64,000 nucleotides of DNA from Yponomeuta sedellus (lineage: Eukaryota > Arthropoda > Insecta > Lepidoptera > Yponomeutidae): assembly GCA_934045075.1 (NCBI GenBank), contig OW203740.1, forward strand, positions 16,767,944 through 16,831,943. The letters are read 5' to 3'. Below are positions 31,947-42,373 of this stretch, in pieces. A program made the translations under genes and the position numbers. The number at the start of each line of letters is the position of its first letter. Position 1 is the first letter of the stretch. Below the pieces are notes generated by a model. It saw only the letters and a list, made by a program, of their open reading frames with translations, was not told where the DNA came from and did no database searches.

Positions 31947-32309
31947 GAAGCGCTCGTGGCCTTGTCGGACCGAGTGATTGGAATCAATCACTTGGTTAAG
32001 CAACAACAGGCGCGGTCAGGTGCAGGATGGGTGACCGTCCCGCGACTTCCGCTAGTGACATTTTTTCCAAGCGCTTTCGTGCTTCGCAAGGCACGTGAAG
32101 CCGTTGGTGCCGGTTGTCATGTAATGGCTGTCGTTAAGCCATGTCAGAGGCCTTACGGGCGGCTTGATAACTTCTGACAGTAACGCCTGACACTGTTTTA
32201 CAATCCTCCACCAACCCGGACTTGGCTCCCGTGGTGGATATGGCCTAACTTTCTTCCGATGCAGGTAGAGACCCGTGCCCCAGCAGTGGGGACATACAAG
32301 GGTTGATAC
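31947..32309 (+). mobile_element. 5S-rRNA-derived SINE, full length with 12-bp target-site duplication (reference copy)
   Basis: It is flanked by CATTAGACATTT at 31935-31946 and 32310-32321. The 5' part contains GGTTAAGCAACAACAGGCGC, GGTCAGGTGCAGGATGGGTG and ACCG. These line up with the internal promoter region of animal 5S rRNA (GTTAAGCAACGTCGGGCGCG, GTCAGTACTTGGATGGGTGA, CCG), covering box A and box C. The rest (about 250 bp) is a body ending CAGTGGGGACATACAAGGGT and TGATAC, with no poly(A). About 15 copies or pieces occur in this window. 5S-derived SINEs form a known class (SINE3); whether this family has been described was not checked. Confidence 0.92.
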
Positions 32310-32321
32310 CATTAGACATTT

Positions 32322-32850
32322 ATTTATTCTCATTCGAATTTAATCTAGCATGGCGTTCAGAATACAGATTTTGGCTGTCGCTCGACTTTTTATGTAGAAT
32401 TCAAGTCATAAACCTTAAGAGCCGTATATGAATTTTTTGCTAATGGAGAGAGGACTAGCTCCCAGGTCAATATTATTACGTTTACCTGTTTAGGCGTCAC
32501 GACTGTATTAAATAATCAAAGATTTAACGACATTAGGGGAAAGCCTTTACTGAAAGGATTTAAGACACTGATTTAGTTTTATAACAAAATGATGTAAAAT
32601 AATTTTAGAAAACTGGTTTCAACATTCGTGAAAATTTAGTTTACTAATAATAATTATGGAAGAGGATTTAAATAATTATCTTTCGTCATGCTTAATAACA
32701 GAGTTTTCATCTTATTGTCAATAAATAGATTACGTTTAGAGTACGATAACTTTGCAACGAAAAGTACTTTCTGTTCTGCTCCTTGCTAATGGTAATAATA
32801 ATTTGATTAAGACGTCCTGAGACGTCCTTTAGCGGGCCTTCTACCCACAT
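32322..32850. other. No recognised feature
   Basis: A+T-rich, unassigned. Confidence 0.45.
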
Positions 32851-32851
32851 T

Positions 32852-33033
<182 letters not shown>

Positions 33034-33087
33034 CGCGTCATCCTCCTTATGTCCAAAGCAACGCAACATTCCTTTCTTAATTCAGTA

Positions 33088-33231
33088 CAATGCCCTCCGA
33101 CCAGGTGGGATGACGATCAGCGAAAAACTGCCGGCAGATGCTGGATGCGGCAAGCTGCAGACAGGCTGCTATGGCGCTCATTAGAGGAGGGCTATGTCCA
33201 GCTGTGGACTAATATAGCCTGAAGAAGAAAA
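33088..33231 (+). repeat. RTE-like LINE tail
   Basis: GATGACGATCAGCGAAAAAC, GGATGCGGCAAGCTGCAGAC, TATGGCGCTCATTAGAGGAG and GCCTGAAGAAGAAAAAG match the last ~145 bp of the family ([20 protein letters not shown]..). Confidence 0.8.
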
Positions 33232-33424
33232 AGATTCTTTGTTACCATTATCTATTAAATAAATTGTTCATTACTCTTCAGCACGGTTACTACAATGGCA
33301 TAAGTCATACGCTTCGTGACGCTTAATTGTCTGAATTTCTGAAGGTTGCTAATTTTTAAAATCTAAAACACGCGACCAGCGTCGTTATTTTACTCGGACT
33401 GCTAAGAGTTATAATAGTTTTTTT

Positions 33425-33735
33425 TTTATAGTTTATTTATTTATTTGCCAATTACAAGTAAAAGAATAGTACAAAAAAGAAATATTCACAGATATGTACA
33501 TCATTACTGCAACAATTTGTACTTCGTTATACTTTGGTTAAATTGGTTAACTTGTTGTTATACATTGGTTATACTTTGGTTAAATTTAGCTAATAAATGA
33601 TGGTTAGACCCGTTAAATATCGCACGATGTTCTAAGCCGTGTGGTAAGGAGGATAAATTATTAATTGCTAATCTAAAATTCAAACCATACAGTCCACACC
33701 TCTTATCATCTCAATAGCAGCCCTTAAAATCATGA
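33425..33735 (-). pseudogene. LINE ORF2 C-terminus and 3' end
   Basis: The minus strand encodes GLYGLNFRLAINNLSSLPHG and LEHRAIFNGSNHHLLAKFNQ from about 33695 to 33575. This resembles a LINE ORF2 terminus of the GLYGLDYR.....LP....Y.N....LLA.FN type. A 3' region ends in AAATAAATAAATAAAC plus an A-run (T-run on plus, 33418-33428). 5'-truncated and frameshifted. Confidence 0.6.
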
Positions 33736-33739
33736 ATAT

Positions 33740-34912
33740 TTATTTGTATAAACCAACATTAATTTATCTGAGGTCAACGGCTCAACCGTTCAGTTCGATA
33801 ATAGCACGTATTCATTCTGTCATAAGAGCCAGACGTAAGGTCGGTGTTTGTAAGATATTCTGCTCGCTATTAAAGTAAATACGGTTTTCAATAACTTTAT
33901 TCAATGACGTAAGCAATTTATTACTATATTGAGATATTGAGTGAAGAGCTTATACAAGATGACGTCACTCGATCCGCTGTCCATTTTCATCTCATTTGGA
34001 ACCCTCGCGGATCTAACGGGCCACATCACGTAAGAAAGTTGTTTGTAAGTAAATTTTTTCTCGCTAACGTAAAGGAAAATATTGTGAGGAACTCTGAGTG
34101 TCTGAGGTATTCACCCTTCGCGGTGGGCACGAATACTCTCTCGCCGACGGAAGATCTGTTTTCTGAAGTGGATTACCGTTAAAGGGAAAACAAAGATTTT
34201 AAAGGTACTTGTAACATCACAACCGACTTCAATCCTTTTTCTCTAGTGTGAATGAAGAACTTTTATATGAATCTGGTCGAAGATTTCATGTTAAAAGATA
34301 AGGTCGCAAAATATATTGCTTATGTTTTAACATCTATATAACAGGAACTTTACGTGATGCACCCATCAAAACATTATTTTAGTCATGCGGTATATACAAA
34401 AACGCACCACACGAATCGGGCGCCTTATTAATTTATAGTGATGACTTATAACTAGTTATAACGCATGTATAGAAGCATGTATATTTTGAATTCATTCAGA
34501 ACTAAGGTTGTATGTGGTTACACCGTTATTAGGAATTTTTTATAATTCAATGGGAAAGCTAAATCTATAAGTTCTATTTAAAACCAAAATTGACGGCTTT
34601 ATTGCTAATAATCTTTACTATAAATAAATATTTACTCATACTCCCATAAATAGTGACTTAAAACAAGGTAATTACGTATAACCTAATAAATGATTGCGAT
34701 TAAACATGTTTACTATAAAACTACCAATATAATGTTCAAAATAATTTCCCAGATACATCTAGGTCCCTTCTAGTGAGAGTGAACACTCCACTGGAGGCTG
34801 TATACATTATATTTACGTATATATAAAGGAATTAGATTGGAGTAACTTAACATTATAACTTTGGCCTTTTGCTTTTGACTCTGGGATGTTATATAATCTA
34901 AATAAAACGTAG
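33740..34912. other. No recognised feature
   Basis: A+T-rich; the open frame at 33937-34182 has no recognisable product. Confidence 0.45.
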
Positions 34913-34914
34913 TG

Positions 34915-35061
34915 TAGGACGCCTTCCGACTAGGTGGCATGACGATCAGCGAAAAACTGCAGGCAGATGCTGGATGCGGCAAGCTGAAGACGGGGCACTA
35001 TGGCGCTCATTTGGGGAGGGCTATGTCCAGCAGTGGACTATTACAGCCTGACGACGACGAC
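34915..35061 (+). repeat. RTE-like LINE tail
   Basis: CGACTAGGTGGCATGACGAT, AGCGAAAAACTGCAGGCAGA, ACTATGGCGCTCATTTGGGG and GCCTGACGACGACGAC. The polypurine tail is GACGAC rather than GAAGAA. Confidence 0.8.
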
Positions 35062-35166
35062 ATACATTTTGTACGAGACCGGTTCACACTATGCTGTAAT
35101 AATATTACATCAAAATAAAATAATGTGTAACAAACGATAAGGTATTATATCCCAGGATGTTAAATT

Positions 35167-35405
35167 CTTCTTCTTCTTCAGGCTTTATTAGTCCACTGCT
35201 GGACAAAGCCCTCCCCTAATGAGGGGAACCCATCGCACCGCATTTTGTGCCATCATTGGGGGGTAATGTCCATAATCGTGGAATTGTGCTGCAGGAGGCG
35301 CTGCTGCTCACCCCCCGGTTTGTGTCCCTTAGTCGCTTTTTACGACACCCGCGGGAAGAATTTAGGTTGGTGCTATTCTGTAGGCCGACACCACACAGCA
35401 CAGAT
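35167..35405 (-). repeat. RTE-like LINE tail joined to another LINE-end block
   Basis: 35167-35270 is the GAAGAAGAAG tail with GGGGAGGGCTTTGTCCAGCA on the minus strand. 35315-35405 contains CCCTTAGTCGCTTTTTACGA, CACCCGCGGGAAGAA and GGTGCTATTCT, a block common in lepidopteran genomes and not part of the RTE-like end. Confidence 0.65.
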
Positions 35406-35725
35406 ATTAAATTATTAAAATAACATCTCATAGTCAAAAACCGGCTTAGTATTTAAGATCCCTATTTTCGTCCTACCAGGCCTAAAAGCGGCCAACTACA
35501 CCCGCGAGTGTTAGCTTCAATCATCTTTTCATGAGTTCTCTTTGTATCCTAATGTCCGAGCAAGGGTTCGGCGCATGATTTATTTACCATTCACAAGAGG
35601 GGTTAAATGCTAACATAACTTTTTAGACCAACTTTGTTAGGCATCCTTTACCTGCTATACGAAGAGATAAGACCGTTTTGTTAAATCGAGTAGAAACTTG
35701 TATGCTTGAAAAGCACATAATTATG

Positions 35726-36914
35726 ACAAAGTAGGTAGTCGGGGCTGTAAGTAATGCAATTTGCTTAAGTCAGATGTCGCTGCCTGTACGTAATACAGAG
35801 AATATTGTAAAGAGGTTCGAAATTTCACTGATGTCGTGAGTCGCCCATTGGCTCAATTGGTAGAGCGCTGGTACGTATAGCCAGAGGTTGCGGGTTCGAA
35901 TCCCGGCATGGGTGAAATTTTTAGCCTCTAAATAGGTTTTTAAATTTGTTCCTTAGCACGGGTTAGTGCATTAAAAATAAAAATGGTGTAATCATGTGGG
36001 TACAGTGATATCGTTCCGATGTTAAACCTAACTGCAAAGTAGGTAGTCGGGGCTGTAAGTAATGCAATTTGCTTAAGTCAGATGTCGCTGCCTGTACGTA
36101 ATACAGAGAATATTGTAAAGAGGTTCGAAATTTCACTGATGTCGTGAGTCGCCCATTGGCTCAATTGGTAGAGCGCTGGTACGTATAGCCAGAGGTTGCG
36201 GGTTCGAATCCCGGCATGGGTGAAATTTTTAGCCTCTAAATAGGTTTTTAAATTTGTTCCTTAGCACGGGTTAGTGCATTAAAAATAAAAATGGTGTAAT
36301 CATGTGGGTACAGTGATATCGTTCCGATGTTAAACCTAACTGCAAAGTAGGTAGTCGGGGCTGTAAGTAATGCAATTTGCTTAAGTCAGATGTCGCTGCC
36401 TGTACGTAATACAGAGAATATTGTAAAGAGGTTCGAAATTTCACTGATGTCGTGAGTCGCCCATTGGCTCAATTGGTAGAGCGCTGGTACGTATAGCCAG
36501 AGGTTGCGGGTTCGAATCCCGGCATGGGTGAAATTTTTAGCCTCTAAATAGGTTTTTAAATTTGTTCCTTAGCACGGGTTAGTGCATTAAAAATAAAAAT
36601 GGTGTAATCATGTGGGTACAGTGATATCGTTCCGATGTTAAACCTAACTGCAAAGTAGGTAGTCGGGGCTGTAAGTAATGCAATTTGCTTAAGTCAGATG
36701 TCGCTGCCTGTACGTAATACAGAGAATATTGTAAAGAGGTTCGAAATTTCACTGATGTCGTGAGTCGCCCATTGGCTCAATTGGTAGAGCGCTGGTACGT
36801 ATAGCCAGAGGTTGCGGGTTCGAATCCCGGCATGGGTGAAATTTTTAGCCTCTAAATAGGTTTTTAAATTTGTTCCTTAGCACGGGTTAGTGCATTAAAA
36901 ATAAAAATGGTGTA
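35726..36914 (+). mobile_element. SINE-L tetramer: four 308-bp units in one insertion
   Basis: GTAGGTAGTCGGGG starts at 35731, 36039, 36347 and 36655, a constant 308-bp period; I see no base difference between units. Each unit carries a tRNA-like core: box A TTGGCTCAATTGGTAGAGCG and box B GGGTTCGAATCCCGGC, with partly pairing acceptor arms GCCCAT/ATGGGT. A 3' body TTAGCCTCTAAATAGGTTTT, TTAGCACGGGTTAGTGC and an ATTAAAAATAAAAATGG tail follow. The tail joins directly to the next unit's 5' end (ATCATGTGGGTACAGTG). The first unit lacks the first ~42 bp. ACATAATTATG flanks the whole at 35715-35725 and 36915-36925. Confidence 0.92.
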
Positions 36915-36925
36915 ACATAATTATG

Positions 36926-38040
36926 GGTCATTCTCAAAACGAGACTGGAAAAATGAAGTTCAAATAAAATTCAGAGATAAAAAAGCAGAATATTTATTAG
37001 TATTCAATGAAAACCAAACTACTAAAACACATAATTCTACATCTCAGCTATAAAACCAAGCTGGGACAGTTTCCGTCATATCTATTGAAATAAAACCAAT
37101 CTGCACTTTATCCTTGACTTTAAACAAATAAAATACATTAGGTGTCAAAAGTCCTGAAAACCCCCTAATACTGTACAACCTATACACTACGCCAATACAA
37201 GCTTAGTTTCTACCCGATATTGAAACTCAAACTCAGCACAATGGGGTTTTAATATGACTTTAGAACGATAATTATTTTAATAACAAACAATTTTCTGTTG
37301 ATACTTTTATCACTCAAGAACAGCTCACTGAATATTTAAACCTTACGACATTTTGGAATCCCAAATCAAATTCTCATGTTTATATTTTTGAACGTCAAAA
37401 TGAGTTCGCATTATCTGTTATCTGATACTTGAAACATAGGTACACTCGCGGTCTGAAAATGTTTACCACCCTAGGGTTGGTAATTGCATGCACAAATCTA
37501 TGCCACATGGTCGATGATATTATGTGATTTGATTAGGCATATAGAGCATACTCGTAGATTAGGCATAGAGCATAGAAGAAGCAATAAAGATTCACCCAAG
37601 CGAGGTTGCCATGGTTTTACAATCAATTTCTATTATTTCAATCGTAGATAGAGTCCCTCTACGATTTCAATCCTAGTATTTTTGATAAATGTCATTGTTA
37701 AAAAATCAATTATGTCAACTTTTAAATAAAGAAAAGAGTTTCATCATCAAAACGTCATGAATACTCTTTTTGTTAGAATCGATGCTACAACTATTAAAAA
37801 GTAATACGTACCTAGATATAGCATTTTAGACTTTACTGCACACAGTGTGTTAATGAATCTAATTTGAAAACTGATGAACATTTTTAAACCGCGACCGTAC
37901 ATGTAGTGATACCTCAACTCCAATGAAACGAGGCGTCAGCTATGCCAGTTAAACGTTTGTGGCGAGTACATGTCAATGTAATTATAAACTCCAACACTCC
38001 TGCATCATGCAAGCAGTGTTTCATACGACACAGTATAAAT
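36926..38040. other. No recognised feature
   Basis: A+T-rich. A short direct repeat (ATTAGGCATA..GAGCATA) occurs at about 37533-37575, and a hairpin ATCGTAGA/TCTACGAT near 37645. No gene. Confidence 0.45.
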
Positions 38041-38065
38041 ATATAACGTCTGATGATTAACAACC

Positions 38066-38283
38066 TGTGCGCCCTCCTCGGCCTCGAGGGGGGTCGCTCC
38101 CGATGTGGGTTTAGGGGTCTTTAGGACCAAAACCAGTCCCAAGGTGGTGTTTAGTGGGTAGGCGCACTTCTTGTGAGTCCCACATTGGCAGCACGGCCGG
38201 GCCCGTGCTGTTATGCATGAGCATTTACCACCTCCCTCCCCCGTGTCCTCCAGAGGGTGCCCTTTATAGGGTAAAAAAAAAAA
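38066..38283 (+). mobile_element. Poly(A)-tailed retroposon with 11-bp target-site duplication
   Basis: GATTAACAACC flanks it at 38055-38065 and 38284-38294. The 218-bp insert contains GAGTCCCACATTGGCAGCAC, GGCCGGGCCCGTGCTGTTAT and CCTCCAGAGGGTGCCCTTTA, ending in about 12 A. It is G+C-rich compared with its surroundings. Probably a 5'-truncated LINE 3' end; clade not assigned. Confidence 0.88.
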
Positions 38284-38467
38284 GATTAACAACCGTCCTC
38301 ACCTCAAGCATATGATGAGCATGATGAACTGCTTTTCCCTATACGTTTACAAAGGTAGGTATCTCACGCCCTTGCTGCGTACTGCAGATGTAACAAGGTT
38401 GTAAGATATCTGTCTTGTAATATATAATATTAATAATAACTTACAAACACAATTAATTTTCATCATC

Positions 38468-38569
38468 CCAACCCGGACTTGGCCCCCGTGGTGGAGTATG
38501 GCCTAACCTTCCTGCGATGCAGGAAGAGACCCGTGCCCCAGCAGTGGGGACATACAAGGGTTGATAACG
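38468..38569 (+). mobile_element. 5S-rRNA-derived SINE, 3' ~100 bp only
   Basis: It starts at ACCCGGACTTGGCCCCCGTG and ends GGGTTGATAACGAA. ATCCCAA occurs at both edges (38465 and 38568) and may be a short target-site duplication. Confidence 0.8.
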
Positions 38570-38723
38570 AATCCCAAACTTTATAATTAATAATACCTAA
38601 AAACTTAATAATACCCCTTGATATGGTTTCCAGTCAAGGACGTCCAACGTGGAACACCCAGACTGACGCCATTTACACATGTGCCATGTGCGCGCCTGTT
38701 GTGTTAACCGCACCTGCACCTGA

Positions 38724-39015
38724 GTGCAGGATGGGTGACCGTCCCACGATTACCGCTAGTGGTATTTTTCCGAGCGCCTTCGTGCTTCACAAAATACGTT
38801 AAGCCGTTGATGCCGGCTTTCATATAATGGCAGTCGTTAAGCCATGTCAGAGGCCCTATGGGTGGCTTGATAACTTCTGACAGTAAGGCCCGCCACTGAC
38901 TTACAATCCTCCACTAACCCGGACTTGGCCCCCGTGATGGTGTGTGGCCTAACCTTTCTGCGATGCAGGAAGAGACCCGTGCCCCAGTTTTGGGGACATA
39001 CGAGAGTTGATATCG
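38724..39015 (+). mobile_element. 5S-rRNA-derived SINE, 5'-truncated
   Basis: It begins within the 5S-like region (GTGCAGGATGGGTGACCGTC), so box C remains and box A is lost, and runs to GAGAGTTGATATCG. CAGTTTTGGGGACATACGAG replaces the usual CAGCAGTGGGGACATACAAG. Confidence 0.85.
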
Positions 39016-39419
39016 ATGGCGGTCTACTGTGGGCATTGAACCCACGGCTTCTGCTTAATGATACGTCAAGTAAAGCGTGATAACGCAGTCGCATTTTAGC
39101 CAGTAAATATGGAATATACGACCAGGAGACCCGACCCGACTTTGAATAGTCGTGCTTTACGACTTTCAGAAGTCCTAAGATGACTTTAAACACAAAGTTG
39201 CTAAGCGACAACGTCGCCCCGCCCCGTAGTGACGGAAAGTATACATACACTCGAGCCTGTAAAGTGTGCCGACAGCCTTAGATCAATATTAGCTTTGAAG
39301 CGCTGAAGTTTCATCGTTTACTTTGGTTGGTGCCTAGCAATTTGCACTTTTTCGGTAGCGGTGAGCGAAACAAGTCATGAGGATTATCTAAAAATATTAA
39401 AGTGTTCGATCGAAAGACT

Positions 39420-39758
39420 CTTGCCCTAGTCGAAACCAGTGATTGGAATCAATCACTTGAGTTAAGCAACAACAGGCGCGGTCAGGTGCACGATGGTTCT
39501 ATGACTAACGCAAGTGGCATTTTTCCGAGAGGTTCCGAGCTGCGCAAAGTACGTTAAGCAGTTAGTGCCGGCTGCCGTCGATAGATGGCAGTCGTTCAGC
39601 TAAGTCAGAGGCCTTAGGGAGGCTTGAAAACTTCTGACAGTAACACCAGCCACTAGTCTTGCAAGCCTCCACCAATCCGGACTTGGCCCTGTGTTGGAGT
39701 GTACCTTCCTCAGGGAAGAGACCCGTGCCCCTCGGTGGGAACATAATGGGTTGATGAT
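39420..39758 (+). mobile_element. 5S-rRNA-derived SINE, diverged
   Basis: CAGTGATTGGAATCAATCAC, GTTAAGCAACAACAGGCGCG and GGTCAGGTGCACGATGG are present; the box-C region GGGTGACCG is lost. It ends in GGGTTGATGATGATGAA, suggesting a short variable tail. Confidence 0.85.
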
Positions 39759-40127
39759 GATGAATCTTTGAAATTTACCCTCAAGGTCTATCGCAGGTCT
39801 CGAGGTCTAGCTGTTTTATCTCAGGTAGATCTTGCCGAAATTTTTCGATGTTCCCAAGCAACTTTTCCAGTTTATTTGCCTCCAAAGCGGCTTTGTCTTG
39901 GCTTGCCATGAATCAACTAAATAGTCCGGGATGAGTCGAAAGCGCAAAGTTGAAATTCCTTCCGTAATGTTAATTTTATGATCAAACTTGAGTAATTTAA
40001 CGCCACTGCGGCAAAATAAGAGCTTCCGGCTATAACACAGGATGTAACAAAAAGGTCCAGTTGTATGTTAGGGGCTCGGTCCTTTATACAAGACAGCCCA
40101 TCGGCGATTACTATTTAATTATTAAAG

Positions 40128-40635
40128 TCAGAAGTTGACAGAAGTTTTCAGGCCGCCCTAAGGCCTCAGAGTGCTTTGTGCGAGTTTGACAGATCCAATC
40201 GAATAACTTTACTACCGTGTAAATCGAGCATTGAGTAGTGAGTATGAGTAAGTTAACCGTTCGAACTGGCAGAACGCTGTCACAGTACAACTCGCACTCG
40301 CGTTTATTCGTGTTTTGGCTGGTAAACGTGTTCACTTCTCAACGTAAACCATTACAACTCGCACTCAGCAATTTTAATTTCCATACTTGTCGCTAGGTGG
40401 CGCTTCCTCGTTGCCATAGAAATATGAGTTTACGTTAACGCGATCGAGTAGTTAAAAAACTCGCACTAAGCACTCTGGCTTGGCTTAACGACTGCCATCT
40501 ATCGACGGCAGCCAGCACCAACTGCTTAACGTGCCTTGTGAAGCACGGAACCGTTCAGAAAATTGCCACTAGCGTTAGTCATAGACAAAGATCACCCATC
40601 CATGCACATAACGCGCCCTATGTTGCTTAACCTTC
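40128..40635 (-). mobile_element. 5S-rRNA-derived SINE split by a MITE
   Basis: Minus-strand SINE sequence (CAGAAGTT..CAGGCCGCCCTAAGGCCT) runs to 40166 and resumes at about 40480 (TGGCTTAACGACTGCCATCT), continuing to the 5S-like region (GATCACCCATCCATGC). The element's two ends are missing or degraded. The break is occupied by the MITE at 40167-40477. Confidence 0.82.
40167..40477. mobile_element. MITE with 21-bp terminal inverted repeats (hAT-like)
   Basis: The left end CAGAGTGCTTTGTGCGAGTT is matched by the reverse complement of the right end (AACTCGCACTAAGCACTCTG) with one mismatch. AACTCGCACT recurs internally at about 40290 and 40353, like the subterminal transposase-binding repeats of hAT elements. 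Ends beginning CAG fit hAT, but no clear 8-bp duplication is visible, so the class is tentative. About 311 bp, non-coding. Confidence 0.75.
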
Positions 40636-40639
40636 GTGA

Positions 40640-41670
40640 CCGTATAAGATCACTCTGGCAGCTGGGGATACGAGCGATTTACTTATGTATTTGTAATTAA
40701 TTTACTCACTGATTCGTATAGGTACATATTATATAATAATCATACCTGTCTTATGTTGGCACTACACGATAAAATATGATGGTGTATTTAGATATTTCGC
40801 CGTATGTTCTTTCATTGACTTAGCATTTTCTCTTGCAATTTTAATGAAAAAATCTTAACAATATGTTTTATCGTTCCAGGTAAACAGTTGATAAACAGAA
40901 TATGGAAACATTCAACAATCTACGTGCCTATTGTATACCTATATTTTTATACTGTTAACTATAGAAAACGCTCCTGGTTGTACATTTAATTAACCTTAAT
41001 ACAAAGTGTGACTTAAGCTAATATTAGTTGTACAACTGTTAGTATAACGTTTGTATGACGGTTTTCTCGAATAAAATAAAATAAAAAATAATAAAATACA
41101 TGGTTTTCTACAAAAATAAAGGCAAACTGCTATTTTATTTGCTTATGATGTATGGAGCAATATTTTAAGGAAAAATTGATTTATGGGCTTTAGTCCACCG
41201 ACCTAGATTATTATGTTTGATATGATTTGAGAAAAGTTGGTCGGACTGTAGTTAAATTGCCGCTTTTCCTCCGTCTTCTGCGACCCTAAGGTAACTTTTT
41301 TTTTTGTATATTGTCGTTCAACCAACAATATAAATTCTGCACGTTGCAATACATTTCCAATTTATGATTCCAAATTGCTCCACTATGTCAATGCAATTCC
41401 TATTTTAGTCACCCCGAAGTAAAGCACATAATATGCACTGAAGTACTATATTTACCGATAGAGTTATAATTATTATCTATGATTATTATTTATCACTTTA
41501 CCGACTAAAACAATAATATTGCAAACTTTTTAACACAACTCTGAAGACCTCCTACGTTCTTTGTATTTTGTGTTTCGTTAATGGTAGATGGTGTCATGAT
41601 CTTGTACAATTTTAATAAAAACTAAGTTTTGTTTGACTATCGGCATTGGCTTGCATCGATATTGTTTCTC
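40640..41670. other. No recognised feature apart from A-rich runs
   Basis: AATAAAATAAAATAAAAAAT at about 41071-41090 could be a decayed retroposon tail. The rest is unassigned. Confidence 0.4.
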
Positions 41671-41673
41671 AAC

Positions 41674-41729
41674 TGCATTGTTGGTCAGTATTCAATGTAT
41701 AATGACATTGAATATTGACCAACAAAGCA
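41674..41729. repeat. Hairpin, 25-bp arms
   Basis: TGCATTGTTGGTCAGTATTC..AATGT and its reverse complement (two mismatches) are separated by 6 bases. Confidence 0.85.
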
Positions 41730-42060
41730 GAACAGTGTCATGATACCCTCAATAGCGGAAGTGTCGTTGTCACTACTCAAAAATAACCGACGGTCGTTAG
41801 GTTGGCATCACTGACGAAGTATGGCGGGGAGCATCGATTAGCTGGAGAAGTCAGAAGCGCGAACTAGATCACTTTTGTGGTATTCTTCGTGGAGGAAACA
41901 TCTCACTACAATATATAGACAGAGAACACTTTATAACTACACCTATATAGTAAAAAAAATAGAGTAGAAGATATATTTACGGCTCTAATGTGAATCATTA
42001 TAACTGCAAAGGTGCAACTGAAGAAGAAGGAGAAGCGAAAGAGAGTACTGAAGCTATAGG

Positions 42061-42373
42061 CCTGCGCAGACGAGATACAATCCCCGGGTACTTTTTTGTC
42101 CGTTGATATGTCTCTTATAAATTGTATCGACTGGACTGGACAAACGTTCGATATTTTCTTTTAAAACGCCTTTTTTTTCTCAACTTCATGTAAATTACAA
42201 CACAACGTAATCTCAGTATATTAGCTTCCATAGCATACGCTTCACTTAATTTCCGGGGAACAAATGACCCCACACCGTAGGCGTTGAGTCCGCGACAAGT
42301 ACTCGGAGGACATTTTTACACGATTCAGGGACATTTGTCCCCAAGGGACAAAATCCCTCGTCTGCGCAGGCCT
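42061..42373. mobile_element. MITE with perfect 17-bp terminal inverted repeats, copy 1
   Basis: AGGCCTGCGCAGACGAG at the left end is repeated as exact reverse complement (CTCGTCTGCGCAGGCCT) at the right end. The ~313-bp interior has no open frame, but includes GTTGAGTCCGCGACAAGTAC and ATGTAAATTACAACACAACG, both found reversed in the second copy at 52083-52624. A short T/A-rich target duplication is possible but not resolved. Confidence 0.88.

Noticed and set aside
31985..32045. A genuine 5S rRNA gene or pseudogene
   Set aside because: Only the internal promoter region matches; it is part of a ~363-bp element with a target-site duplication and many copies.
35840..35915. A functional tRNA gene (and three more at 308-bp steps)
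   Set aside because: Box A and box B are good, but the anticodon loop lacks T33, the T-stem and acceptor have mismatches, there is no Pol III terminator directly after, and the sequence is the core of the SINE-L repeat also found elsewhere.
35726..36914. CRISPR-like or bacterial repeat array
   Set aside because: Units are 308 bp with Pol III boxes and a retroposon tail in a eukaryotic context; no short repeat-spacer structure.
39999..40335. 74-codon frame at 40111-40335
   Set aside because: Lies across the MITE inside a 5S-SINE; no domain.
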